From the NCBI RefSeq assembly GCF_900188005.1, contig NZ_FZNR01000023.1:1-64000 (forward strand): a DNA stretch of 64,000 nucleotides. The letters run 5' to 3'. Source of the stretch: Actinoplanes regularis (GTDB lineage: Bacteria; Actinomycetota; Actinomycetes; Mycobacteriales; Micromonosporaceae). Below the pieces are notes generated by a model, which saw only the letters and a list, made by a program, of their open reading frames with translations, was not told where the DNA came from and made no database searches. Position numbers and translations under genes: made by a program. Below are positions 39,986-48,630 of this stretch, in pieces; the stretch's first letter is position 1, and each line of letters begins with the position of its first letter.

Positions 39986-41839
39986 ATGACTCACTACCAG
40001 AGCAACCTTCGGGACCTCCAGTTCAACCTGTTCGAGGTCTTCGGAGCGGACAAGGCGTTCGGCCAAGCGCCGTTCGACGAGATCGACGCGGAGACCGCCC
40101 GCGACGTGCTTGCGGAGGTCAACCGGCTGGCTCGCGAGGATCTTGCGGCCAGCTACACGGACGCCGACCGGAACCCGCCGGTGTTCGACCCGGCGACGCA
40201 CACCGCGCCGCTGCCGGAGTCCTTCAAGAAGTCGTACGAGACCTTCATGGCCTCCGAGTTCTGGCGCCTGGACCTGCCGGGCTCGCTGGGCGGCACGTTC
40301 GCCCCGCGGACCCTGTGGTGGGCGCTCGCGGAGCAGATCCTCGGCTCGAACGCCCCGATCTGGATGTACGCGTCGGGTCCGTCCTTCGCCCACGTCGCCC
40401 ACACCGAGGGCACGCCGGAGCAGAAGGAGTGGGCCAAGCTCTTCGTCGAGAAGCAGTGGGGCTCGACCATGGTGCTCACCGAGCCGGACGCCGGTTCGGA
40501 CGTCGGCGCCGGTCGCACCAAGGCGATCCAGCAGCCCGACGGCTCGTGGCACATCGAGGGCGTCAAGCGCTTCATCACCTCGGGTGAGCACGACCTGAGC
40601 GACAACATCATCCACTACGTCCTCGCCCGCCCGGTGGGCATCGAGGGCGTCGGCGGCCCGGGCACCAAGGGCCTGTCGCTGTTCATCGTGCCGAAGTACC
40701 ACTTCGACGGGCAGACCGGCGAGCTGGGCGAGCGTAACGGCGTCTACGCCACCAACGTCGAGCACAAGATGGGCCTCAAGGTCTCCAACACCTGCGAGAT
40801 GACCTTCGGCGAGCACGGCACTCCGGCCAAGGGCTGGCTGCTGGGCGACAAGCACGACGGCATCCGCCAGATGTTCATGATCATCGAGTACGCCCGGATG
40901 ATGGTCGGCACCAAGGCGATCGCCACCCTCTCCACCGGTTACCTGAACGCGCTGGAGTACGCGAAGAACCGCGTCCAGGGTTCCGACATGGTGAGCACCG
41001 ACAAGGCCGCCCCGCGGGTGACCATCACCCACCACCCGGACGTACGCCGCTCGCTGATGCTGCAGAAGTCGTACTCCGAGGCCCTGCGCGCCCTGGTGAT
41101 CTACACCGCGTCGTGGCAGGACAAGGTCGCGATCGCGGAGGCCGCAGGCGACGAGAAGGCCGCCAAGATCGCGGCGAAGATCAACGACTTCCTGCTGCCG
41201 CTGGTCAAGGGCGTCGGTTCCGAGCGGGCGTACGAGCTGCTCGGCCACGAGTCGCTGCAGACCTTCGGTGGTTCCGGCTTCCTCCAGGACTACCCGCTGG
41301 AGCAGTACGTCCGGGACGCGAAGATCGACACCCTGTACGAGGGCACCACCGCGATCCAGAGCCTCGACCTGATCTTCCGCAAGATCGTCAAGGACAACGG
41401 CCGGGCGCTCGGCACGGTGGCCACCGAGATCCAGGGCTTCATCGAGAGCGAGGCCGGCAACGGTCAGCTCAAGGACGAGCGGCTGGCCCTGGGCAAGGCC
41501 CTCGGCGAGATGCAGCAGATCCTCGGTGTGGCGATGGGCTGGCTGGCCGCGGTTCAGGGCGGCGAGGCCCGCGAGCTGTACAAGATCGGCCTGACCTCGC
41601 GCCGGATCCTGCTCGCCCTCGGCGACGTGATCCTCGCGTGGCTGCTGCTGCGCCAGGCCGAGGTCGCGCTGAACGCGCTGAACGGCGAGGTCTCCGAGGC
41701 CGACAAGAACTTCTACACCGGCAAGGTGGCGGCGGCCCGCTTCTTCGTCCGCGAGATCCTGCCGCGGATCGGCTCCGACCGCCGCATCATCGAGAACACG
41801 ACCCTGGACCTGATGGACCTCTCCGAGGACGTGTTCTGA
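39986..41839 (+). CDS. fadE5: FadE5-type long-chain acyl-CoA dehydrogenase
   Basis: A 617-residue member of the large (about 600-residue) acyl-CoA dehydrogenase group, close in length and architecture to mycobacterial FadE5, a broad-chain-length enzyme of beta-oxidation. Seen: MVLTEPDAGSDVGAG (FAD/substrate), HIEGVKRFITSGEHDL, VEHKMGLKVSNTCEMTFGE, a LGHESLQTFGGSGFLQDYPLEQYVRDAKI helix and catalytic-position Glu452 in LYEGTTAIQSLD. The C-terminal extension (about 480-617) is the extra helical domain of this group. It is monocistronic, closed by a strong terminator, and shares its operator with etfD. Confidence 0.93.
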   Translation: MTHYQSNLRDLQFNLFEVFGADKAFGQAPFDEIDAETARDVLAEVNRLAREDLAASYTDADRNPPVFDPATHTAPLPESFKKSYETFMASEFWRLDLPGSLGGTFAPRTLWWALAEQILGSNAPIWMYASGPSFAHVAHTEGTPEQKEWAKLFVEKQWGSTMVLTEPDAGSDVGAGRTKAIQQPDGSWHIEGVKRFITSGEHDLSDNIIHYVLARPVGIEGVGGPGTKGLSLFIVPKYHFDGQTGELGERNGVYATNVEHKMGLKVSNTCEMTFGEHGTPAKGWLLGDKHDGIRQMFMIIEYARMMVGTKAIATLSTGYLNALEYAKNRVQGSDMVSTDKAAPRVTITHHPDVRRSLMLQKSYSEALRALVIYTASWQDKVAIAEAAGDEKAAKIAAKINDFLLPLVKGVGSERAYELLGHESLQTFGGSGFLQDYPLEQYVRDAKIDTLYEGTTAIQSLDLIFRKIVKDNGRALGTVATEIQGFIESEAGNGQLKDERLALGKALGEMQQILGVAMGWLAAVQGGEARELYKIGLTSRRILLALGDVILAWLLLRQAEVALNALNGEVSEADKNFYTGKVAAARFFVREILPRIGSDRRIIENTTLDLMDLSEDVF

Positions 41840-41872
41840 GCTAAGGCTTTTCCCCTCTCCTGAAAACGACGA

Positions 41873-41902
41873 AGGCCGGCGGACAAAGGTGTCCGCCGGC
41901 CT
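41873..41902 (+). terminator. Terminator after fadE5
   Basis: A perfect 13-bp stem AGGCCGGCGGACA/TGTCCGCCGGCCT with an AAGG loop, 34 bp past the stop. Confidence 0.9.
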
Positions 41903-41987
41903 AAGTCGTGTTCCGGTCCGGTTCAAACGGGGAACGCCTCCGTAGCGACGTTGCCGTACGATCCTGCTCGATACTGAAGATCATCAA

Positions 41988-44258
41988 ATGCGGAGCACTC
42001 TGGTGCGCATAGTCGCCTCCTGTCTCTCTTCCCTTCTGCTCGTCGGGCTGGCGGCCGTGCCGGCTGCGGCCGCGGACGCTTCATCCGTACGAATCGACGT
42101 CGGCCTCACCGACCCGGCCGGCGCCGCGACGGTGCTGGCGAACCTGGGCGAACAGGTCCTCAGCAGCAAACCGGTGACCGGGCTCGCCGCGATCACCGTC
42201 GACGTCCCCGCGGACGCGGTGGACGCCGCGCTCGCCACCCTCGCGGGGGACGCCGCACACGTCCGGTTCGCCGAGGTTGACGGCGTCGTGCACGCCAACA
42301 GCGACCCGTATGACGGCACCACCCGAGCGGCGTACAACTACGACCGGATCTTCGAAGCGCAGACCTGGGGGACCGGCAGTCCCTCGGTGACCGTCGCGGT
42401 CGTCGACACCGGCGTCACCTCGACCGTTGAGCTGCCGGCGGCCCGCCTGGCGCCTGGTTTCGACTTCGTGGACGGTGACACCGACCCGGCCGATGACGAC
42501 GAGCACGGCACCATGGTCGCGGCCCTGATCGCCGCCGAGGCCGACAACGGGGTGGGCTTCAACGGGATCTGCTCGCAGTGCCGGGTCATGCCGATCCGGG
42601 TGCTCGGGCACCGGGAAGGCACTGCGGCCATGGGCTCCGCCGCGGACGTCGCGGCCGGCATCGTCTTCGCGGCTGATCACGGTGCACAGGTGATCAACCT
42701 GTCGCTGGGCACGGAGACGTCGAGCCGCCTTCTCGAGGAGGCGGTGCGGCACGCGAGTGAGAAGGGCTCCCTGGTCGTGGCCGCGGCGGGGAACACCGGC
42801 ACGAGCATCCGGGAGTACCCCGCCGCGATCGAGCCCGCCCTCGCTGTCGGCTCGATGGTGGACGGCGGGTCCGGAGGCAAGCGGAACTCACGTGCCGACA
42901 AGTGGATCGACATCGGCGCCGAGACGAACCTCGCCACGACCGGTCCGCAGGCCAACCGTCGGCACATCACCAAGACCTCGGCCTCGTCGGCCCTGGTGGC
43001 GGGTGTCGCCGCGCTCGGTTTCGCCGCGAAACCCGGCACCACGGCGGCTACCGTCCGGGCGGCGATCCTGGGTGGCGCGGTGCGTAATCCGGTCAACAAC
43101 AACGTCGACGACCCCGGCTCCATCGACGCCGCCTACGCCGTGCACCACTCCGGCGGCGCTGACACCGTCGCGCCGGTTCTCACCGACAACGGCCTGACCG
43201 CCGGGCAGACGCTCACCTTGCGGGCGACTGTGCTCACGCCCGTTGTGACCGACGATCACGCGATCCAGCGACTCGAGGAGATCGCCGGCGGCAAGGTGAT
43301 CGCCACCTCGCTCTCCACCTCCCGGACCAAGCTGTACGCGATAGCGCCGCACGGCGCCCGGGGCCCGCTGCCGGTCACCATCCGGGCGTACGACTACGCC
43401 GGCAACTACGACGAGATGACGACCGTCGTGAACGCCGAGGCCACGTCCCCGGTGGCGTCGATCGTCTCGCCGGTCGAAGGTGCGCACGTCCGGAGCGGTC
43501 CGGTCCCGGTGATCGTCCGGCTGGCGGAGGGGAGCAGCCCGGTCAACCGCGTCGTCAGCTACTCCGCGAACGGCACCGTCGAATTCACCCGGGTCGCGGG
43601 TACCGATGATTGGGCCGGCGCGGTAGTTCCGTCTTCCGAAGGTTTGATCCAGGTCAACCTGCAGGGTGTGAGCGGTCTCTCCATCGTGCGCAGCCTGAAG
43701 CTGGTCATCGACGACAGCGGGCCGACCGCAACCGGGATCGCGCCGCGAAATCAGGTCCGGGTGCGGGGTACCTTCACCAGCTCGATCGAGGACGTGGCGG
43801 ACGCCAGCGGGATTGCTCAGGCGCAGTTGTGGGCGAACGGGAAGTATGTCGGCGCGGACACCATGGCGCCATATTCGCTGGCGGTGCAGACCGGGACGCT
43901 CAACGGCACCGTCGATCTGACCTGGAAGCTGACCGACACCCTCGGTAACACGCGCGACTACACCGGCCAGGTGATCGCGGACAATGCCGGGCCGACGGTC
44001 GCCATCACCAGTGCGCCGGGCCACAAGGCGAAAGTCAAGGGCACCGTCACGATCGCGGTGAAGGCGACCGACCCGAGCGGCGTTTCGCACGTGGAGCTGC
44101 TGGTCAACGGCAAGGTCGTCGCGCGTGACAGCACGTCGGCCTACCTGCTCGCGGTGAACACCGCGAGGCAGGCGAAGACCATGAAGATCCAGATTCGGGC
44201 GTACGACAAACTCGGCAACGTGTCGTACTCCAGCGCCCGGACCTGGTACCGGAAGTAG
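41988..44258 (+). CDS. Secreted subtilisin-like (S8) serine protease with Ig-like domains
   Basis: A 756-residue protein. Signal peptide about 1-29 (AAVPAAAA). A short propeptide-like region runs to about 108. The S8 catalytic domain (115-390) has Asp140 (VAVVDTGV), His173 (DEHGTMVAAL), Asn269 (AAAGNTG) and Ser331 (KTSASSALVAGVAAL). The usual G before TS is Lys and the usual Pro two residues before HV is altered, so activity or specificity may differ. Residues about 395-756 form three to four Ig-like domains with recurring DDSGPTATG, DNAGPTVAI and LVNGKVVARD patterns, likely for wall or substrate binding. GTG 42003 with GGAG at 41992 is an alternative start. Confidence 0.9.
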   Translation: MRSTLVRIVASCLSSLLLVGLAAVPAAAADASSVRIDVGLTDPAGAATVLANLGEQVLSSKPVTGLAAITVDVPADAVDAALATLAGDAAHVRFAEVDGVVHANSDPYDGTTRAAYNYDRIFEAQTWGTGSPSVTVAVVDTGVTSTVELPAARLAPGFDFVDGDTDPADDDEHGTMVAALIAAEADNGVGFNGICSQCRVMPIRVLGHREGTAAMGSAADVAAGIVFAADHGAQVINLSLGTETSSRLLEEAVRHASEKGSLVVAAAGNTGTSIREYPAAIEPALAVGSMVDGGSGGKRNSRADKWIDIGAETNLATTGPQANRRHITKTSASSALVAGVAALGFAAKPGTTAATVRAAILGGAVRNPVNNNVDDPGSIDAAYAVHHSGGADTVAPVLTDNGLTAGQTLTLRATVLTPVVTDDHAIQRLEEIAGGKVIATSLSTSRTKLYAIAPHGARGPLPVTIRAYDYAGNYDEMTTVVNAEATSPVASIVSPVEGAHVRSGPVPVIVRLAEGSSPVNRVVSYSANGTVEFTRVAGTDDWAGAVVPSSEGLIQVNLQGVSGLSIVRSLKLVIDDSGPTATGIAPRNQVRVRGTFTSSIEDVADASGIAQAQLWANGKYVGADTMAPYSLAVQTGTLNGTVDLTWKLTDTLGNTRDYTGQVIADNAGPTVAITSAPGHKAKVKGTVTIAVKATDPSGVSHVELLVNGKVVARDSTSAYLLAVNTARQAKTMKIQIRAYDKLGNVSYSSARTWYRK

Positions 44259-44261
44259 CTC

Positions 44262-44780
44262 TCAGCCGCGGGCGACGTGCCGGTGCGACAGGCTCATCGA
44301 TCCCGGCTCGACGGAGGACCACGGGGCCTCGCTGGTGTGCACGGCGAGGCCCGAGGTCTTCAGCTCGACGGTCGCGCCGTCCCACTGGGCGTCCGGGACG
44401 AGCAGGGCGGACACCTCGGACACGGTCGGGTTGTGGCCGACCACCAGGATCGTGCGCACGGTGTCCGGGACCGCCCGGAGCAGGTCGAAGACCTCGGTCC
44501 GCCCGCCGTAGTAGAGCTGATCCTGGTAATGCACCTCGGGCGCGCCGTGTGCCTGGTCGCCCTGGGCCAGCGCCAGCGACGCGGCCTGCCAGGTCTGCCG
44601 GGTGCGTTTGGCCGGCGAGCAGATCACCAGGTCGGGGTGCAGTCGCTCGTCCACCAGCCAGGCACCGGCCGCGTCAGCATCCGACATTCCGCGCTCGGTC
44701 AGGCTTCGGTCGAAATCCAGTAGTTCGCCGGGAGTCTCCGCTTTGGCGTGGCGTAGCAGGATCAGCGTCCGCAAGGTCAT
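44262..44780 (-). CDS. SixA-type histidine phosphatase
   Basis: A 172-residue member of the phosphoglycerate-mutase-like histidine phosphatase superfamily. The catalytic His is in LILLRHAKAE (Arg10-His11), with SPAKRTRQTW and the second His in VGHNPTVSEV. The length matches SixA, which removes phosphate from His-containing phosphotransfer domains or, in other members, from small phospho-metabolites. The substrate is unknown. Converges on the protease gene with 3 bp between. Confidence 0.9.
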   Translation of the reverse strand: MTLRTLILLRHAKAETPGELLDFDRSLTERGMSDADAAGAWLVDERLHPDLVICSPAKRTRQTWQAASLALAQGDQAHGAPEVHYQDQLYYGGRTEVFDLLRAVPDTVRTILVVGHNPTVSEVSALLVPDAQWDGATVELKTSGLAVHTSEAPWSSVEPGSMSLSHRHVARG

Positions 44781-44886
44781 TGGAACAGCTTGCCTGATTG
44801 GAACTCCTCACGTCCGGGTAAGCCCTCGACCGATGTATTCATGATGGTCGAGCGAGCCCGCCCGGCCGCTTCGAAGGAGGGCCTCG

Positions 44887-45168
44887 ATGGGCATCGGCGC
44901 AAGTATCTTCCTGCTCGCTCTGGGGGCGATCCTGGCGTTCGCCGTCAACGCGGACATCAGCGGCCTCGACATCAGCGTGATCGGCTGGATCCTGATGGCG
45001 GCCGGCCTGGTCGGACTGATCATCACGCTCTGGTTCTGGAACAGCCGGCGCCGCACGGTCGTCACCCGCTCGACCGGCGTCCCGGTCGCCGGAGCCGGCT
45101 ACTCGAGCGAGTACCGCGAGGTACGTCAGGACGACGTCCCGCCGCCCCCGCCGCCCGCGTACCGCTGA
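44887..45168 (+). CDS. DUF6458-type small membrane protein
   Basis: A 93-residue protein with two membrane helices (about 2-20 and 29-50: MGIGASIFLLALGAILAFAV, ISVIGWILMAAGLVGLII). A basic turn NSRRRTVV and a hydrophilic tail ending in a six-Pro run follow. The pattern is common in actinobacteria and of unknown function. AAGGAGGG lies upstream of the ATG. Confidence 0.85.
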   Translation: MGIGASIFLLALGAILAFAVNADISGLDISVIGWILMAAGLVGLIITLWFWNSRRRTVVTRSTGVPVAGAGYSSEYREVRQDDVPPPPPPAYR

Positions 45169-45189
45169 CCCCGTACCTCAGATGATGAA

Positions 45190-45218
45190 AAACGGCCCGG
45201 CGATCCGCCGGGCCGTTT
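45190..45218. terminator. Bidirectional terminator
   Basis: A perfect 13-bp stem AAACGGCCCGGCG/CGCCGGGCCGTTT with an ATC loop, flanked by A-rich sequence, between convergent genes. The AAA/TTT flanks give short U-runs in both directions. Confidence 0.9.
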
Positions 45219-45233
45219 CCGTCTGTGCCGCCG

Positions 45234-45911
45234 TCAGGCGTAGAGAGCGAAGTAGATCGCGACCTGATGGCAGATCGCCGCGACCAGCGTGCAGGCGTGG
45301 AAGAACTCGTGGTGACCGAAGACGGTCGGCCACGGGTTCGGCCGCCGCAGCGCGTAGAACACCGCGCCGACCGTGTAGATCAGCCCGCCGACGAGCATCA
45401 GGACGAAGCAGGTGACCCCGCCTTCGTGCAACACGTTCGGAATGATGCCGACGGCGACCCAGCCGAGCGCTACGTAGAGCGGCGCTCCGGCCCACCGTGG
45501 CAGATGCGGCCAGACCACCTTGAGCGCCACTCCGCCCAGGGCGCCGCCCCAGACCAGGCTCAGCATCAGCGTTGCTGTGCCCTTGTCCAGCAGGGACACG
45601 CAGAACGGCGTGTAGGTGCCGGCGATGAAGATGAAGATCATCGAGTGATCCATCCGGCGCATGATCTGGAAGCCGCGTTCGCTCCAGACCCGCCGGTGGT
45701 AGAGCGCGCTGATGCCGAAGAGGCCGCAGACCGTGATGCTGTAGATCAGGCAGCTGACGAACGGGGCGACACCCGGTCGGCTCCAGGCGATCGAGCAGAG
45801 CACGATGCCGCAGACGGCGGCGACGAAGAATGCGTACTGGTGCAACCGGCCGCGTAGTCGCGGCTTGCCGAGGTCGGTCGGCTTCATCCGGAACGGGGCT
45901 GAGGTCGTCAC
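45234..45911 (-). CDS. Hemolysin III / PAQR family membrane protein
   Basis: A 225-residue seven-helix protein. Conserved metal-site residues are visible: ISALYHRR, MDHSMIFIFIAGTYTPFC and the C-terminal HEFFHACTLVAAICHQVAIYF. The family contains adiponectin-receptor relatives with a Zn-bound hydrolase-like site. Bacterial members are called hemolysin III or YqfA, and their physiological role is unclear. GTG 45911 is chosen because the frame further upstream crosses the promoter region. It is divergent from pxpA. Confidence 0.9.
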   Translation of the reverse strand: MTTSAPFRMKPTDLGKPRLRGRLHQYAFFVAAVCGIVLCSIAWSRPGVAPFVSCLIYSITVCGLFGISALYHRRVWSERGFQIMRRMDHSMIFIFIAGTYTPFCVSLLDKGTATLMLSLVWGGALGGVALKVVWPHLPRWAGAPLYVALGWVAVGIIPNVLHEGGVTCFVLMLVGGLIYTVGAVFYALRRPNPWPTVFGHHEFFHACTLVAAICHQVAIYFALYA

Positions 45912-45936
45912 GCGCTCTAGGTTACGGCACCGTAGG

Positions 45937-45950
45937 TTACTAGCGGGTAG
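45937..45950. promoter_or_regulatory. TTACT-N4-GGGTAG site between hemolysin III gene and pxpA
   Basis: TTACTAGCGGGTAG matches the etfD and fadE5 operators with one mismatch in the last base. It lies 26-39 bp upstream of the hemolysin III start and 40-53 bp upstream of pxpA. Neighbouring small palindromes TACGGCACCGTA (45923-45934, two mismatched centre bases) and CCGTATACGG (45956-45965) suggest a complex control region. Confidence 0.55.
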
Positions 45951-45989
45951 TGACGCCGTATACGGTTTCCGACACACGAGGATTTCCCC

Positions 45990-46757
45990 ATGAAACTACG
46001 ACCTGCAGCGGTTGATCTGAACGCGGATCTCGGTGAGGGGTTCGGCGCCTGGCGACTCGGTGACGACGAGGCCCTGCTCGACGTCATCACCTCGGCGAAC
46101 GTGGCCTGTGGCTTTCACGCCGGCGATCCGTCGACGATGCACCGGGTGTGCCGGGCGGCCGCCTCGCGGGGCGTCGCGATCGGCGCCCAGGTCGGCTATC
46201 GGGACCTGGCCGGCTTCGGTCGCCGCCGGATCGACTACGAGTTCGGCGAGCTCCGCGACGACGTGCTCTACCAGATCGGGGCGCTCGAAGCGTTCTGCAG
46301 GGCGGCCGGCGAGCGGGTGCGATACGTCAAGCCGCACGGAGCGCTCTACAACACGGCCGCCGTCGACCAGGGACAGGCCGAGGCGGTGGTGGCCGCGGTG
46401 CTCGCCTACGACCCGGGGCTGCCGGTGCTCTGCCAGCCCGGATCGGTGCTGTACGAGCGGGCCGTCGCCGCCGGGCTGACCGCGACCGGTGAAGGGTTCG
46501 CGGACCGCGGGTACCTGCCGGACGGGCGGCTGGTGCCGCGGTCACGGCCGGACGCGCTGGTGCACGATCCGGCCGCGGTGGTGCGGCGGGCGACCCGGAT
46601 GGCCGTCGACGGCGAGGTGGTCGCCGTCGACGGCTCAGTCGTCGAGGTGCCGATCCGGTCGATCTGTGTGCACGGGGACACCCCGGGTGCGGTGGAGCTG
46701 GCCCGAGCGGTCCGGGAGGGCCTCGCGGAACAACTCACCGTCAGTCCGTTCGCCTGA
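45990..46757 (+). CDS. pxpA: 5-oxoprolinase subunit A (LamB/YcsF family)
   Basis: A 255-residue LamB/YcsF protein: VDLNADLGEGFGAW, SANVACGFHAGDPSTM, GAQVGYRDLAGFGRR, YVKPHGALYN, EGFADRGYLPDGRLVPRS and SICVHGDTPGA. In bacteria PxpA works with PxpB and PxpC to cleave 5-oxoproline to glutamate with ATP. Neither pxpB nor pxpC is adjacent here, so they may be elsewhere. No clear ribosome site stronger than GAGGA about 14 bp upstream. Confidence 0.93.
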   Translation: MKLRPAAVDLNADLGEGFGAWRLGDDEALLDVITSANVACGFHAGDPSTMHRVCRAAASRGVAIGAQVGYRDLAGFGRRRIDYEFGELRDDVLYQIGALEAFCRAAGERVRYVKPHGALYNTAAVDQGQAEAVVAAVLAYDPGLPVLCQPGSVLYERAVAAGLTATGEGFADRGYLPDGRLVPRSRPDALVHDPAAVVRRATRMAVDGEVVAVDGSVVEVPIRSICVHGDTPGAVELARAVREGLAEQLTVSPFA

Positions 46758-46764
46758 CCCCGGG

Positions 46765-48567
46765 TCAGGAGGTGGTCTCGTCCAGGCCCCGGAGGATGAG
46801 CGGGAGGCGGGACGGGCCGTCGCTGTCGATGACGATCGGGACACCCCAGTCCTGCCTGGTCAGGTGGCACGCGCCGAACTCGGCGTCGACATCGCAGGTC
46901 GCCGCCTGGGCGACCACCTGCAGCACACCCTTCGGCACGTCCGGGTTCAGGACCAGCTTGCGGGACAGCTCGGTGGTGACGCCCTCGCCGTCGAGCAGCA
47001 GCTCGGCCGGGGAGGCGGAGACGGTCAGCCGCACCGGGGAGCCGAACTGGTTGTCCAGCTTCTGGCCGGGTGCCGGCGTGAAGATCACGTCGAGGGTGAC
47101 CTCGCCCGGGGCCAGGTGCGACGGCGGGCGCTCGGTCTTGTGCCGCTCGCCGTCGACCGTCTTCACCACGCCGGGTGCGAGCCGGGTCAACCGGTGCGCG
47201 GCGGACTCCACCACCAGCACGTCGCCGCTGCTCGTGACGAGGACATCGCTCGGCTCGGCAAGACCGGAATCGACGGTGGACACCGTGTTCGCCGCCGGGT
47301 CGAAGCGCCGGACAGCACCGTTGTACGTGTCCGCGACCAGCACCGAGCCATCGCCCAGCGCGGTAACGCCGAGCGGGTGCTGAAACAGCGCGGTGTCGGC
47401 CGGCCCGTCCACATGTCCGAAATCGAACAGGCCTTGCCCGGCCGCGGTGTGCAGGACGCCGTCTTCGACGTAGCGCAGCGCGGAGGTCTCGCTGTCGGCG
47501 ATCCAGAGCCGCTTTCCGTCCGCGCTCACCGACAACCCGGACGGCTGGGCCATCCAGACGTCCGGGAGCGGGCCGTCGCGCAGCGCCTCCACCGTGGTGC
47601 CGGCGTAGACGCCGACGGTGCGCTTGATCGGATCGAACCACCACAGCTGGTGGATGCCGGCCATGGCGATGATGACCTTCTCGTCGAACCAGGCCACATC
47701 CCACGGAGAGGAGAGGTCGGCGGCGAGCGCGTCGTGCGCGTGATCGTCCACAGCGGAGCGCCACGGCCGACCGGAGCCGGCGATGTGACTGATCTCACCG
47801 GACGTCAGATTCAGCCCGCGCAGCTGGTGATTGACCGTGTCGGCGACGACCACGTCGTAGCCGGTCAGCTCGCTCACCCGCGGCGGCAGCAGGACCAGGC
47901 CCTGCGGCTCGCTGAACGGCTCACCCCGGGTCTCGCTCCCGAACCGCCGGACCAGGGTCTCACCGTCGGGGGCGAGCTCGACCACCGAGTGCCGGGCCGA
48001 GTCGGAGACGAGCAGGTTGCCGCTGGGCAGCTCGATCGCCTTGCCGGGGAAGTGCAGCAGGCCCTCCGGGGCGGGCGGCGGAACGTACGGACCGTCGCCG
48101 CGGTGCAGGGTGCCGTCCGCCTCGTGCTTCGCGACCAGCTCGTCGATCAGCCGTGACAGGCCCTCGGCGTGGCCCTCGCCGGCCATCGAGGCGACCAGGT
48201 AACCCGTCGGGTCGACCACGGCCAGGGTCGGCCAGGCCTTGGCGGCGTACTGCTGCCAGAGGTGCATGTCGCCGTCGTCGATGACCGGGTGGTGGACGCC
48301 GTAACGCTCGACCGCGGCGGCCAGTGCCTTCGGATCACGCTCGTGCTCGAACTTCGGGGAGTGCACGCCGATCACGACCAGGGCGTCGCCGTACTTCTCC
48401 TCCAACGGCCGCAGCTCGTCCAGGACATGCAGACAGTTGATGCAGCAGAAGGTCCAGAAGTCCAGAACGAGGATCTTGCCCCGCAGGTCGGCCAGGGTCA
48501 GGGCCTTCCCACCGGTGTTGAGCCAGCCGCGGCCCTTGAGTTCGGGCGCACGTACGCGAGAAGTCAT
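46765..48567 (-). CDS. Thioredoxin-like / NHL-repeat protein (NHLRC2-like)
   Basis: A 600-residue cytoplasmic protein. The thioredoxin-like domain (1-150) has a CCINC active site (Cys42-x-x-Cys45 in FWTFCCINCLHVLDELRPLEEKYG). An NHL beta-propeller follows, about 160-480, with repeats such as LPSGNLLVSDSARHSVVEL and GSVLVADTYNGAVRRFD, then a C-terminal beta-sandwich (490-600). The same domain order occurs in human NHLRC2 and many bacterial proteins. A redox role is likely but the partner is unknown. It converges on pxpA with 7 bp between. Confidence 0.9.
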   Translation of the reverse strand: MTSRVRAPELKGRGWLNTGGKALTLADLRGKILVLDFWTFCCINCLHVLDELRPLEEKYGDALVVIGVHSPKFEHERDPKALAAAVERYGVHHPVIDDGDMHLWQQYAAKAWPTLAVVDPTGYLVASMAGEGHAEGLSRLIDELVAKHEADGTLHRGDGPYVPPPAPEGLLHFPGKAIELPSGNLLVSDSARHSVVELAPDGETLVRRFGSETRGEPFSEPQGLVLLPPRVSELTGYDVVVADTVNHQLRGLNLTSGEISHIAGSGRPWRSAVDDHAHDALAADLSSPWDVAWFDEKVIIAMAGIHQLWWFDPIKRTVGVYAGTTVEALRDGPLPDVWMAQPSGLSVSADGKRLWIADSETSALRYVEDGVLHTAAGQGLFDFGHVDGPADTALFQHPLGVTALGDGSVLVADTYNGAVRRFDPAANTVSTVDSGLAEPSDVLVTSSGDVLVVESAAHRLTRLAPGVVKTVDGERHKTERPPSHLAPGEVTLDVIFTPAPGQKLDNQFGSPVRLTVSASPAELLLDGEGVTTELSRKLVLNPDVPKGVLQVVAQAATCDVDAEFGACHLTRQDWGVPIVIDSDGPSRLPLILRGLDETTS

Positions 48568-48590
48568 TCGCCCATGGTGCCTCAGTGTCA

Positions 48591-48620
48591 GTCCTGACCG
48601 GCCTCCGGGCCGGTCAGGAC
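48591..48620 (-). terminator. Terminator of the Pro-rich membrane protein gene
   Basis: A perfect 13-bp stem GTCCTGACCGGCC/GGCCGGTCAGGAC with a TCCG loop. It lies 11 bp past the stop of the upstream minus-strand gene. Confidence 0.85.
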
Positions 48621-48630
48621 CGCCGAAGGC

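Noticed and set aside
39944..41926. 660-codon minus-strand frame over fadE5
   Set aside because: Antisense shadow that would also swallow the fadE5 operator and terminator.
46745..46765. CCTGACCC/GGGTCAGG as terminator between pxpA and the NHL gene
   Set aside because: Only one base separates the arms, so the hairpin cannot close without losing several pairs; weak at best.
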